From Kordiimonas sp. SCSIO 12610 (lineage in GTDB: Bacteria; Pseudomonadota; Alphaproteobacteria; Sphingomonadales; Kordiimonadaceae): a DNA stretch of 64,000 nt. The notes beneath the pieces were generated by a model. The model saw nothing but the letters and a program-made list of their open reading frames with translations, ran no database searches and was not told the DNA's origin. Made by a program: the position numbers and the translations under genes. This document shows, piece after piece, positions 37,034 to 46,142 of this stretch (its first letter is position 1; every line of letters starts with the position of its first letter). Location of the stretch: contig NZ_CP073747.1 of assembly GCF_024398015.1 (NCBI RefSeq), forward strand, positions 248,001-312,000, read 5' to 3'.

Positions 37034-37690
37034 TTAGCTCTTCTTAAAAACAAGTGAAAAATTATTTGCGGGCATCGGAATGATTTCTGGTGCATTGAAG
37101 CCTTCTGCCATGGCCAATTCGGTAATGGTTTCCATATCCCGTACCCCCCATGATGGGTTGCGTGACTTTAAGGATTGGTCAAAATCAGCATTTGACTGTG
37201 ATGTATGTTCGCTGTTCTGTTTGTATGGCCCGTATAAAAACAGAATACCATCCTGCTTTAAGGCTGTTCCTGCATGCCTGATAAGCGCCTCTGTAACACT
37301 GAAAGGCGCGATGTGAATTAAGTTAATCGCACAGATTGCCGTTAAGTCACTGTCATATAAGAGCGGGATTTTCTCATCCAGAATATTAAGTTTTTGTGCT
37401 GGTCGGATGTTGATCGTTTCTGATCTATTTGCTGATAAAGCGTGGTCACGCCATGCATCAATACTAAGAAGGTGATTTTCTTCAATGTCAGTCGGTTGCC
37501 AGACAACCTGACCTAATGACGGTGCAATATGATAGGCATGTTCACCCGTACCGCTTGCAATTTCGAGCAAAACACCTGTGTTAGGTATATGCTTTTGGAA
37601 AACGTCTTTAAGGATATCCCGGTTTCGCGCAGTTGCAGGGGCATGCAGGCGTTTATCACCCATATCGTCAGGATTAAAGAAGTTTGCCAT
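37034..37690 (-). CDS. DUF938 SAM-dependent methyltransferase-like protein
   Basis: A 218-residue protein with a class I methyltransferase pattern: motif I LEIASGTGEHA, then DIEENHLLSI and INLIHIAP. The whole-length match, including the N-terminal HAPATARNRDIL, is to DUF938. The substrate is unknown. It is the last gene of a minus-strand group with the DUF6460, lipoprotein and EI24-type genes, five bases after DUF6460. Confidence 0.88.
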   Translation of the reverse strand: MANFFNPDDMGDKRLHAPATARNRDILKDVFQKHIPNTGVLLEIASGTGEHAYHIAPSLGQVVWQPTDIEENHLLSIDAWRDHALSANRSETINIRPAQKLNILDEKIPLLYDSDLTAICAINLIHIAPFSVTEALIRHAGTALKQDGILFLYGPYKQNSEHTSQSNADFDQSLKSRNPSWGVRDMETITELAMAEGFNAPEIIPMPANNFSLVFKKS

Positions 37691-37695
37691 AATGG

Positions 37696-37938
37696 TTAGC
37701 TTTTGCTGCGCCCACGAAAGTGGGAGATCAGGAAGATAGGAACAACAATCGCAGCCCCAAGCATCATGTATTCAAGCCCTGAGCCAACAAGCCATGACCA
37801 CAAACCGGCTATCTTGTTCGCAATCCACCCATATATATCGCCCGGGCTTGCCTTAAATTGATAAAGAACAAAACCAACCGCCAGGCTCCACAGAGCAAGT
37901 TTAATAATTGTGCCAGCGTCAATACGTTTAGATGCCAT
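37696..37938 (-). CDS. DUF6460 small membrane protein
   Basis: An 80-residue protein with two hydrophobic segments (about 11-25 and 54-72) and the pattern KLALWSLAVGFVLYQFKASPGDIYGWIANK that I associate with DUF6460 of alphaproteobacteria. Function unknown. Five bases separate it from the DUF938 gene. Confidence 0.75.
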   Translation of the reverse strand: MASKRIDAGTIIKLALWSLAVGFVLYQFKASPGDIYGWIANKIAGLWSWLVGSGLEYMMLGAAIVVPIFLISHFRGRSKS

Positions 37939-37982
37939 TTAATGATCCAATCGACTAAGTATGCCTAGGATAAACCGAGAAA

Positions 37983-38471
37983 CTAATTCTGCCAACCGTC
38001 AGGTAATAAACTGGTCAAGCAGGAGGTTTTATCTGCGGGGTTGCCCTGTCTGTCACGGGTTTTAAGGCTTTCTGATTTCAGGTTACCATCTGAGTTCTCT
38101 CTCAGGATCACCTCAAGGACACATGTTGAACTTTCATAAAGGAAAACTTGAATATTCCCGTCTTCCCGTTTGAGGTCAGGGATGCCCATCAGATTCTCGA
38201 TCTCACGCGGGTTCAGGCCAGCAAGCGTATTGATATCAGGCAGGGCGCTACTTTCCTCGATAATAGGCTGTGTCACCACATTATTGATGATTGGGGTGTC
38301 CTCAGCATTAGTTTGTGCGTTATCGGCGGTGTTACTTGCTGCACTTGTATTAGCGGCACTTGGGTTAACGTTTGTTGCCGTGTTGCTGCACGCGCTCAAG
38401 ATTAATATAAATGCACCTGCGATGATGGAACGTGTTGGTACAGTATTCATGCGTGAAGCAGTGTAGGGCAT
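37983..38471 (-). CDS. Putative lipoprotein
   Basis: A 162-residue protein. A signal peptide ends in the lipobox LILSAC, then a Ser/Asn/Ala/Thr-rich linker, then a small C-terminal domain (about 75-160) containing GLNPREIENLMGIPDLKREDGNIQVFLYES, reminiscent of BamE-like folds; two cysteines could pair. Probably anchored to the outer membrane. ATG at 38450 is an alternative start. It begins two bases after the EI24-type gene stop. Confidence 0.78.
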   Translation of the reverse strand: MPYTASRMNTVPTRSIIAGAFILILSACSNTATNVNPSAANTSAASNTADNAQTNAEDTPIINNVVTQPIIEESSALPDINTLAGLNPREIENLMGIPDLKREDGNIQVFLYESSTCVLEVILRENSDGNLKSESLKTRDRQGNPADKTSCLTSLLPDGWQN

Positions 38472-38473
38472 AA

Positions 38474-39175
38474 TCAGATTGTTTCCTTTTTAAGGTTCAG
38501 GTTTTTGTCTTCAGCAAGAAACTGGAATATATGTGTCATTAAAGCTGCACCAACAATAGGCGCAAGTAAATTCAAAAATGGAATTGTGAACATGCCGGCA
38601 ATTGCAAATCCGGTGATAAAAATTGTGCCGCTATTTTCTTTGCGAAATATATGAAGGGGTCTACGTGTCATATGGCGCATACCGACCATTTCATAATATT
38701 CACGGCCTAACAGAAACCCGTTAATCGTAAGAAATAATAATAAGGTTCCCACACCTGCGGTCAGGGCAAAAAGGATAAGATAGGGGATAATAGCAATGAT
38801 ATTCACAACGATTAATATCAGCGTCAGCTTTAGGCCGGAAACTATCGCCTCTGAAATCGGAACACGCCGGGTTGCCTTACGGTGGGGGTAATATTCATCT
38901 TCGACGGCGTCAGCGATTTGGTCCGCCATTAAGGACATTACGGTTGTTGCAATGGGTGGGAACAGGACATAGCTGGCAAGGGTTGCAAGCATCGTAAAAC
39001 CACCTGTATCTATCCATTCAAAACCGGTTTGATATTCCTTTGGCCAAAATTCATATAAAGAATAAATCAAAGATCCCAAAACAAGAATTGCCGAGATAAT
39101 CCCGATAAAAAAAACGGTTCTGAATTTTGGATGCAGTAACTGCGCCCATGTCCGATTGAAAGCCGTGACAAGCAT
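38474..39175 (-). CDS. EI24/CysZ-family membrane protein
   Basis: A 233-residue protein with four or more membrane segments and the family pattern FPPIATTVMSLMADQIADAVEDEYYP and LLLFLTINGFLLGREYYEMVGMR. E. coli CysZ conducts sulfate; most alphaproteobacterial members have no tested role, and there are no cysteine genes here. SD GGAGGAA lies before the ATG at 39175. Confidence 0.87.
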   Translation of the reverse strand: MLVTAFNRTWAQLLHPKFRTVFFIGIISAILVLGSLIYSLYEFWPKEYQTGFEWIDTGGFTMLATLASYVLFPPIATTVMSLMADQIADAVEDEYYPHRKATRRVPISEAIVSGLKLTLILIVVNIIAIIPYLILFALTAGVGTLLLFLTINGFLLGREYYEMVGMRHMTRRPLHIFRKENSGTIFITGFAIAGMFTIPFLNLLAPIVGAALMTHIFQFLAEDKNLNLKKETI

Positions 39176-39361
39176 TGATTTCCTCCGTCGTTGCGCCTGT
39201 CGTTGATCGTTTGCAGGCTTTATGGGAACACATAGGTATTTTCCCGCTCAGTTACAACAATCAGTTTATTATAAACTAGGGGTCGCTATCTTGCTTTCAA
39301 TATACTAAAGCTTGGGTTTCATGATTGAAATGGGATAATTGTCCAGAAATAAGGGTATTCT

Positions 39362-40375
39362 ATGGCCGCAAATACAACAAATTTATCAGAAAAAGCCAAG
39401 TCTGGTGTTTTATGTATTGGAAACGCAATTGTTGATATTATTGCGCGTGTTGATGATGCATTTCTTGCGAAGCATGACCGAATTAAAGGGTCAATGATGC
39501 TGGTTGATGCTGACACATCAGCAAGTATTTATGCCGATATGCCACCGGCTGTGGAGCATTCTGGTGGGTCTGCGGGCAATACAGCTGCAGGTATCGCATC
39601 CTTTGGTGGTGATGTGGCCTATATTGGTAAAGTTCATGATGATCAGTTGGGTGCGGTGTTCACCCACGATATTCGTGCAATTGGTGTTTCGTTTGATACC
39701 AAGCCATTGACCGAGGGTCTTCCTACAGCAACGAGCATGATTTTGGTAACCCCTGACGCTGAACGCACAATGAGTACGTTTTTGGGTGCCTGCGGGCAGT
39801 TAACGGTGGACGATATCGATGAAGCAACCGTTGCTGGTGCAGAGGTTACATATTTCGAAGGCTATATGTGGGATACGGATAACCAGAAAGCTGCGATTTT
39901 AAAGGCGATGGACTATGCTCATGCAAGCGGTGGCCTGGTTTCCATTTCGTTGTCGGATAGTTTTTGCGTTGACCGTTTCAGGGCTGAATTTCTGGAATTG
40001 ATCCGTGATCGTGTCGATATATTATTTGCCAATGAAGACGAAATTAAATCGCTTTATGAGGTCGATAGTTTTGATGAGGCATTGGAGTTACTGCGCCCGC
40101 ACGTAAAGGTTGGTGCCTTAACCAGAAGTGCCAAGGGATCTGTTGTTGTCGCAGGCAATGAGACAATAGTGGTGGAAGCCGAAGCAGCAGACGTTTTTGA
40201 TACCACAGGGGCGGGCGATATGTATGCCGCAGGCTTTTTGTATGGTTACACAAATGGAAGGTCGTTAGAGAATTGCGGTAAATTAGGAAGTCTCGCTGCG
40301 GCGGAAGTTATATCGCATTTGGGCGCACGCCCTGAGGTTAGCCTTCATTCGCTTGCTATAGAGAAAAGCCTGTAG
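39362..40375 (+). CDS. Adenosine kinase (PfkB family)
   Basis: A 337-residue ribokinase-fold enzyme that phosphorylates adenosine or a related nucleoside. Substrate-side signature HSGGSAGNTAAGIASFGG and the ATP-site signature DTTGAGDMYAAGFLYG with catalytic Asp are present; the N-terminus (GVLCIGNAIVDIIARV) fits adenosine kinases. It stands alone, ending in a strong terminator shared with the htpX 3' end. Confidence 0.9.
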   Translation: MAANTTNLSEKAKSGVLCIGNAIVDIIARVDDAFLAKHDRIKGSMMLVDADTSASIYADMPPAVEHSGGSAGNTAAGIASFGGDVAYIGKVHDDQLGAVFTHDIRAIGVSFDTKPLTEGLPTATSMILVTPDAERTMSTFLGACGQLTVDDIDEATVAGAEVTYFEGYMWDTDNQKAAILKAMDYAHASGGLVSISLSDSFCVDRFRAEFLELIRDRVDILFANEDEIKSLYEVDSFDEALELLRPHVKVGALTRSAKGSVVVAGNETIVVEAEAADVFDTTGAGDMYAAGFLYGYTNGRSLENCGKLGSLAAAEVISHLGARPEVSLHSLAIEKSL

Positions 40376-40400
40376 CAGCTTGAATGGGAGCGCACGTATA

Positions 40401-41399
40401 TTAAGCCCAAGGATTCTTGGGCTTTTTTTTGTTTGATGTTTTCGGCGCTGTAGTTTGACCGCTATTAGGTATGCCTGAAGTGCCAAACGTGCCCTGGCGA
40501 GGTGCTTCCTGCGGTCTTTTATATTTTGCCTTGATTGGATCATAGTCAGCGTTTGAGTATGTATGTTTTCCCTTCATTTGGTTCAGCCGTCGGATGCGTT
40601 CTTCCATATTTGGGTGGGTAGAGAACAGGCTATCGATCGATTTTCCTTTTAGTGGATTGACGATAAATAAATGGGCGGTTGCAGGATTATTTTCTGCGCG
40701 TGCGTTTTGGGTTCTACTGGCGCCGTCATGTAATTTCCTGAGCGCATTGGCGAGGCCTTGAGGGTTTCCGCAAATTTCAGCGCCTGTTTTATCTGCTTCA
40801 TATTCACGTGCTCTGGAAATTGCCATTTGCACGAGCATTGCTGCCACAGGGGCCAAAAACATAACCAACAACGTTCCGATAATACCAAGTGGATTGTTTC
40901 TATTGTCACCAAAGAATAGGGCGAAATTCGCTAACATTGATATGGCACCGGCGATTGTGGCCGTGATCGTCATTGTTAGTGTATCGCGGTTTTTGATATG
41001 AGCTAACTCATGGGCCATAACCCCCTCAATTTCGCTGTAATTCAAACGCTCTAATAGGCCCGTTGTTGCTGCAACTGCAGCATTTTCAGGGTTTCGTCCC
41101 GTCGCGAACGCATTGGGTTGGTTGCTCTCAATAATATATATTTTCGGAACCGGCAGGTTAGCCTGATAAGAAAGTCGTTCGACCATTTGGTGCAGTTCGG
41201 GAGCGGATCTTGCGTCAACCGGGCGAGCGCCGTGCATTTTCAGAACCATTTTGTCTGAGTTCCAATAGGCGAATATATTCATCGCACCGGCAATGAAAAA
41301 TGCGATGACAATCCCACCGGACCCACCCAACAGAAATCCAACGCCTAAAAATAAAGCCGTCATGGCAGCCATTAAAAGAGCGGTGCGGAATAGGTTCAT
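40401..41399 (-). CDS. htpX: Zinc metalloprotease HtpX
   Basis: An inner-membrane quality-control protease of 332 residues. N-terminal hydrophobic segments, the zinc motif [10 protein letters not shown], and the third ligand in [12 protein letters not shown] are present. ATG at 41399 is preceded by GAGGAT and matches the family's [11 protein letters not shown] start; an upstream 75-residue reading (to 41624) is not needed. The last codons (KNPWA and stop) lie in the stem of the neighbouring terminator. Confidence 0.95.
   Translation of the reverse strand: MNLFRTALLMAAMTALFLGVGFLLGGSGGIVIAFFIAGAMNIFAYWNSDKMVLKMHGARPVDARSAPELHQMVERLSYQANLPVPKIYIIESNQPNAFATGRNPENAAVAATTGLLERLNYSEIEGVMAHELAHIKNRDTLTMTITATIAGAISMLANFALFFGDNRNNPLGIIGTLLVMFLAPVAAMLVQMAISRAREYEADKTGAEICGNPQGLANALRKLHDGASRTQNARAENNPATAHLFIVNPLKGKSIDSLFSTHPNMEERIRRLNQMKGKHTYSNADYDPIKAKYKRPQEAPRQGTFGTSGIPNSGQTTAPKTSNKKKPKNPWA
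40403..40430 (+). terminator. Strong rho-independent terminator of adenosine kinase
   Basis: AAGCCCAAG (40403-40411), loop GATT, CTTGGGCTT (40416-40424), then T residues. A 9-bp perfect stem, embedded in the 3' coding end of htpX on the other strand. Confidence 0.9.
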
Positions 41400-41595
41400 T
41401 GTATCCTCTTGTCTGCGTGGTTTGTGTATTCTGCTATTATATATGGATGCAAATTGGGGAAATTCCAGTCTGTTCAAAACTGTTGATCGTTTACAGCGCA
41501 CAGTTAGTCGGTTTTCCCGTTGGTTTTCAATGGGCGTATGATAAGGATTGAGAAATTTTAATGGTGCAGACTTTAATGAGTTACGAGAAAATACA

Positions 41596-42456
41596 ATGGC
41601 ATTAGCGTCCAGAGATAAAACCATTCGTTTGGTGCTCGTTTTTTCCTTGCTGACAGGTCTGTTTGCATTGTTACCCTATTATCTAACGATTGAGCTTGGC
41701 CTGAGGCGCTATTATGTGGCGCTCTTGATGTGGACGCCTGCTTTAGGCGCTTTCGCCACATGCAAGATTTATAAGATTAGAATTTCTGACCTTGGATGGA
41801 AATGGCCATCCCTTTCCTTTAATTTGTGGGCTTATGTGTTACCTGCAATTTATGGAATAATCGCATATGGGATTATCTGGATCAGCGGGTTTGGTGGCTT
41901 ATTTGATCATGGTTTTATCAAAGAACTGGGTAGCCTGTTTGCGCTTTATGGTTGGAGTAAATCATCAACCCTGATTTTTGGCATCATTATGCTAAGCACC
42001 GTTGGTATGTTATGGAATCTCATCACCTCGCTAGGGGAAGAAATTGGTTGGAGGGGATTTTTAACACCTGTTTTGATGGAACGGTTTTCTTTCCCGGCCA
42101 CGTCGATCATTACTGGCTTACTTTGGTCACTGTGGCATATCCCTTTGATTTTATATACAAATTATAATGCTGGACCATATGATCTGCATATACAGTTGAT
42201 TAATTTTACCCTTGGGTACATTGGCCTGTCATTTATCATGACATACCTGCGTGTGCGTTCTGCAAGCGTCTGGCCTGCGACAGTCTTACATGCTGCGCAT
42301 AACACCTTTATTCTCTATATCTTGCAGCCGATGACCGTAAAATATGAAGGCACTGCGTTTTATGCCGGAGAGTTCGGGATTGTAATGCCAATGGTGCTGT
42401 TGATTTTAGCGGGATTTGTCTGGTATCGTTACAATCAGAAATCACAATCTGTATAA
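41596..42456 (+). CDS. CPBP-family intramembrane metalloprotease
   Basis: A 286-residue membrane protein with about eight segments. The CAAX-protease/bacteriocin-processing motifs are complete: EEIGWRGFL (two Glu and Arg), WHIPLI and HAAHN. The physiological substrate is unknown. ATG at 41596 is preferred to an earlier TTG at 41548, whose SD would be too close. The SDHAF4 gene follows closely in the same frame. Confidence 0.87.
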   Translation: MALASRDKTIRLVLVFSLLTGLFALLPYYLTIELGLRRYYVALLMWTPALGAFATCKIYKIRISDLGWKWPSLSFNLWAYVLPAIYGIIAYGIIWISGFGGLFDHGFIKELGSLFALYGWSKSSTLIFGIIMLSTVGMLWNLITSLGEEIGWRGFLTPVLMERFSFPATSIITGLLWSLWHIPLILYTNYNAGPYDLHIQLINFTLGYIGLSFIMTYLRVRSASVWPATVLHAAHNTFILYILQPMTVKYEGTAFYAGEFGIVMPMVLLILAGFVWYRYNQKSQSV

Positions 42457-42468
42457 GGGATTATAGGT

Positions 42469-42633
42469 TTGTCTGATACTGAAAAAGAAGCTGGTTTTGA
42501 AGCTGAAGCAGGCGATAAGGCTGACAGCAAAGAAAAGAATACCAAACTACCTAAAGAGATTGGAGGGCGTGAGGGCCCGGAACCAACCCGTTATGGGGAT
42601 TGGGAAAATAATGGAATAATTTCCGATTTTTAA
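42469..42633 (+). CDS. DUF1674 / SDHAF4-type succinate dehydrogenase assembly factor
   Basis: A 54-residue protein starting at TTG, with AAGGGA 8 bases upstream. Its conserved C-terminus GGREGPEPTRYGDWENNGIISDF is the hallmark of DUF1674/SDHAF4, which binds flavinylated SdhA during complex II assembly (this residue run is quoted as motif blocks GGREGPEPTRYGDW and NNGIISDF). The N-terminus is acidic and low-complexity. No ATG is in frame, so automatic calling may miss it. It follows the CPBP gene by 12 bases. Confidence 0.88.
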   Translation: MSDTEKEAGFEAEAGDKADSKEKNTKLPKEIGGREGPEPTRYGDWENNGIISDF

Positions 42634-42650
42634 ATAGCAGCTAGGCTATA

Positions 42651-44351
42651 TCAAATATCATCCACACGGTTAATCCCAGCGCGTTCCAATAACGCCCGAA
42701 AATCTAAAAGTGCAATGGGTCGCTCTGCAGCCGGTAAGTCAATTATAAGGCCCTCTGTAAATCCGGTTTGTTTCATGTAAAGACGGACCTGCTTTTCCGC
42801 TTGTTCACGGCAGTCGCCCTCAGTGAAGTAATTTTCCGCCAACATGGTCAAAAGCTTCATCGCTTTATCCTGAATTTTAATATTCAGCTGATGAACCTTT
42901 TTTAAAATCTGGGTGCTATCCATGATCGTACGGCAGAATTTATCAAGTTCTTCAGATATTTTCCGGCGATGCATTTCAGAAAATTCAGTTTTCAAAATTC
43001 GCGCTTGTAAATCAGCAAGTTTAGGCATGCAATGCAGAGGGTTTTCATTCAATCCCATAAAAATGGTTTCGTAATCCGGGCGTGACAATATCGGCAGAAT
43101 AAAGTTTGCTAGTGTCCGCTTGTTACTCGCCCCTAATGTATGTTCTTCTATATCCAGTAAGGTATTGATTTGTTCAAATGGGCATTCAATTTCGTATAGA
43201 ATTTCCCCAATGGTCTGGCTGTTAATTAACCGTCCCATGCGGGTGTTGATAATGTCTTCTATATCTTCGAGGATATGATCCTCGGTTTCAAAGGACACAA
43301 GCAAATCTTGAAGGGTTTTGAGCTTCTCAATTTGCGCGTTCAAGCCGTTATTATTGATAGGTTTGGGTTCGGTGATTTCGTGTTTTAGGCGCTCTAATAA
43401 AACGTGTCTGGTTGCGGGCAGTTTTTTCTCTGAAATAAAACTGTTTATCCTGAGGACATCATCTGAAAATTTTGCCGAATGATTGGGTGTATCGACCAGA
43501 TTAAGGTTACCGCTTTGCAGATACACTAATTGTGAGAGAAACGGCCCTCTATCGTCTTCATTTTTTGTGCCTAACATTTGCACAATTAGGCCAGGGTGCA
43601 GTAAAAATTCACTCAGTAATTGATCCAGCGCTTCCATGACCCAGTATGGTCTGGACGGGGACAAAAGAACTGCAATGCGGCCAAATTTATCACTAAGCGT
43701 TAATGTTGGTTTGATATAATTTGTAATGGCAGATAACAGAAGGAAAGTCCGATTGGCCCGTTCTGATAGCGATTGAACCAGCGGGTTCAATTTGCCAGCG
43801 TCAAGTGAAGGGATATCGTCTTGAGCCTGTTTCATAACGGTCACGGCAAGTTCAATCACCTTATAAAGCTTTTGCATTCTGCTTTGGATGGAGTTTTCTT
43901 CGTCCTCAAAGGTAACAGCCGTTCTTTGAACAGCATCCTGAAGCTTATTTCCTTCATTATAAAGCTTGTAATAATGCTCTAAATTATGCAGTAGCTCGGT
44001 TGGTGTTATTTGCCATAGGGTTAGCGTGTTATTCAGAAGGTCCCAAATTGATTTTCTGCCATCTATACTATAGAGATCATTGGGGCTGAGGCAGGGCGCA
44101 ATTTGTCCTGTTTTATCATATTTGGATTCTTTTCGGTTGATACCGCGACTGAAAATTTCAACCGATGAAAACTGTTTTGATTCCTGATCAAAACTTTCTT
44201 TGATTACCCTAATGCCAATATATTGGCCGTTTTTCCATATTTCCTCAGCATCATTCAGCGCAACTTCGCGTGTGTTCCTAACCTCGAGAATTGCCCAGGT
44301 GCGAACTTGTTTAACAAGAATCTCATAATGTGTTTTCTGTGTAATCGACAA
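42651..44351 (-). CDS. Uncharacterised 566-residue partner of a HerA-type ATPase
   Basis: I do not recognise a family. The N-terminal 70 residues look beta-rich (THYEILVKQVRTWAILEVRN), and the rest is mostly helical with amphipathic stretches (LLERLKHEITEPKPINNN, DHILEDIEDIINTRMGRL); the C-terminus is LLDFRALLERAGINRVDDI. No membrane segment, signal peptide or obvious nuclease motif is visible. TTG at 44351 has GGGAGG five bases before it; GTG at 44369 is an alternative. It lies 28 bases downstream of the HerA-type gene, and nothing else is in the unit, so a joint function is likely. Confidence 0.8.
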   Translation of the reverse strand: MSITQKTHYEILVKQVRTWAILEVRNTREVALNDAEEIWKNGQYIGIRVIKESFDQESKQFSSVEIFSRGINRKESKYDKTGQIAPCLSPNDLYSIDGRKSIWDLLNNTLTLWQITPTELLHNLEHYYKLYNEGNKLQDAVQRTAVTFEDEENSIQSRMQKLYKVIELAVTVMKQAQDDIPSLDAGKLNPLVQSLSERANRTFLLLSAITNYIKPTLTLSDKFGRIAVLLSPSRPYWVMEALDQLLSEFLLHPGLIVQMLGTKNEDDRGPFLSQLVYLQSGNLNLVDTPNHSAKFSDDVLRINSFISEKKLPATRHVLLERLKHEITEPKPINNNGLNAQIEKLKTLQDLLVSFETEDHILEDIEDIINTRMGRLINSQTIGEILYEIECPFEQINTLLDIEEHTLGASNKRTLANFILPILSRPDYETIFMGLNENPLHCMPKLADLQARILKTEFSEMHRRKISEELDKFCRTIMDSTQILKKVHQLNIKIQDKAMKLLTMLAENYFTEGDCREQAEKQVRLYMKQTGFTEGLIIDLPAAERPIALLDFRALLERAGINRVDDI

Positions 44352-44379
44352 ATGTGCCTCCCGGACCACAATAGGCTAC

Positions 44380-46017
44380 TTAACGTACGCCTTTACGCCA
44401 GCGCAGGATGGTGTCGTTAACAAATTCGTCGGGGCCATCAATATCGCTGCGCCAGCTATTGAGGAAGCTAGGGTCATTACTGGCGGGTCGAAGGTGTTCT
44501 TCAAGGAAATCCAATTGCAGGCGTAAGGGGCAGCCCACGCCTTCACCTGCAACAATACATTCGCGGTTTTGTAGTGTCGGGAGTGCCGAGAGAAGGCTAC
44601 TGGTTCCCTCAGGCATAGCATTTTCAACAAACGCCCGGTCTTGTTCGTTATTCATGCGCATTGACAAAATCGTACCGCACTGGGATAGAACCGCTTCTGA
44701 CAAGTCAGATGGCCGCTGTGATACGAGGCCAAGCGAAACACCATATTTTCTGCCCTCTTTTGCAATGCGTTCCAGTGATTTTCTCGCGGCTTGAATCCGG
44801 CCGTTTCCATCAAGCCGAGCATTTGGGACGTATCTGTGTGCTTCTTCACATACGAGTAAAATAGGGTTTGTAGAACTGTGTTTCTGACTCCACATAGAAA
44901 AGTCAAATATTAACCGGGATAACAAAGATACAACAACATCTACGATTTCACTTGGAACCCCTGATAAGTCTAATGTGGTAACAGGTCGGCCATTGGTTGG
45001 AAAACGCATTAGTTTTGATACCGTCGCAGACAATGTATCCTGGACCAGCAGGCCTGAAAACATGAAAGCAAACCTTTGATCTGATCGCAGTTCTTCTATT
45101 TTATTTCGAAGCCTGAAGAAAGGACTGAGGTCTTCGGCTTTGTCCAGTTTCCCCATCTCATCATCGATGATTTGTACAAGTTCAGTCAGTTTATAGGGAA
45201 TAGGAGTATCAACAGTAAACCGTGATAAAGACAAGCTCGGTGCTGAGCGTTTTCGGGCGCCGAACAGGCACCGTTTCAGAATATCAATATCACTCTCACG
45301 GCCCTCTGTGTTTCCCCCGATTAAAAGTTCAACATGTTCCTCGAAATTCATCAACCAATAAGGCAATGAGAAGTTTTCAGTTGAAAGGTGAACGCCGTTA
45401 TCAAGGAATGCCCGTTCATACTCATTGTGTGGGTCAAGGATGATAATATGCGCAGCTGGTGAAATATCTGTTAGTCGGTGCATCAGAAGGGCAACAGTGC
45501 TTGATTTACCTGTGCCGGTACTTCCAAGAACAGCGAAATGCCGCGATAACAAGGTTTCGGCATTCAAACCACCGGGTGTGTTTTCGCTGGGGAACACCGT
45601 TCCCATTTTGATAGTGCCCTCGTGCTTCGGGGCGAAAGACGCGTCGAGGTCAGCATCGTTAGCTGCATATACTTCACTTCCGGGCATCGGGAAGTGACGA
45701 ACCCCGCGCGAAAACCCGCTTCCGCTTAATTCACCGAGCAAGTCAACAGTTAAGAGAATTGTGTCATCAGCGTCCATACTGGTTTGAACGGTTTGGACCG
45801 TTCCATAAATATGACATTCTTCTACGGGTACCTTGATCACAGATCCAATTCGGCATGATTTTGCCAGTTGTCGGGAATCGATCTGGTCAGAGTTAACAGC
45901 AACAATCAATGAAGATGTGCCGACATTGATGATCGTACCCAAGCGCCCTTGTTCAAGAGGTGTTGCATAGCTATCGTTATATGTGTTTGCTTCCTGTTGC
46001 ATGTGCAAAAAGTCCAT
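44380..46017 (-). CDS. HerA/FtsK-type ATPase (DUF87)
   Basis: A 545-residue hexameric-type ATPase. An N-terminal HAS-barrel-like domain (about 20-110, GRLGTIINVGTSSLIVAV) precedes Walker A (GSTGTGKSSTV, about 168), Walker B (ILLVCEEAH) and a sensor/arginine region (SQRPSDLSEAVLSQCGTILSMRM). HerA proteins translocate DNA and act with a nuclease or another effector encoded alongside; no NurA-like gene is present here, and the downstream gene is unassigned. A shorter start at 46002 (MQQEANTY) is possible. Confidence 0.9.
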   Translation of the reverse strand: MDFLHMQQEANTYNDSYATPLEQGRLGTIINVGTSSLIVAVNSDQIDSRQLAKSCRIGSVIKVPVEECHIYGTVQTVQTSMDADDTILLTVDLLGELSGSGFSRGVRHFPMPGSEVYAANDADLDASFAPKHEGTIKMGTVFPSENTPGGLNAETLLSRHFAVLGSTGTGKSSTVALLMHRLTDISPAAHIIILDPHNEYERAFLDNGVHLSTENFSLPYWLMNFEEHVELLIGGNTEGRESDIDILKRCLFGARKRSAPSLSLSRFTVDTPIPYKLTELVQIIDDEMGKLDKAEDLSPFFRLRNKIEELRSDQRFAFMFSGLLVQDTLSATVSKLMRFPTNGRPVTTLDLSGVPSEIVDVVVSLLSRLIFDFSMWSQKHSSTNPILLVCEEAHRYVPNARLDGNGRIQAARKSLERIAKEGRKYGVSLGLVSQRPSDLSEAVLSQCGTILSMRMNNEQDRAFVENAMPEGTSSLLSALPTLQNRECIVAGEGVGCPLRLQLDFLEEHLRPASNDPSFLNSWRSDIDGPDEFVNDTILRWRKGVR

Positions 46018-46142
46018 TATCTTCTGATATCTTGATCAGGCGTTTTAAATCGTTGATACAGTTTGCTTCGGCTAAGCTTAAAAAGTCTTTAAATTTCATA
46101 TGTTTTTGCTATTTTTGGCGCAATTATTTAAGGCCTTTATCC

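Noticed and set aside
45960-46142. N-terminal extension of the MFS gene
   Set aside because: Overlaps the divergent HerA gene and its promoter; an SD and family-like start lie at 46143.
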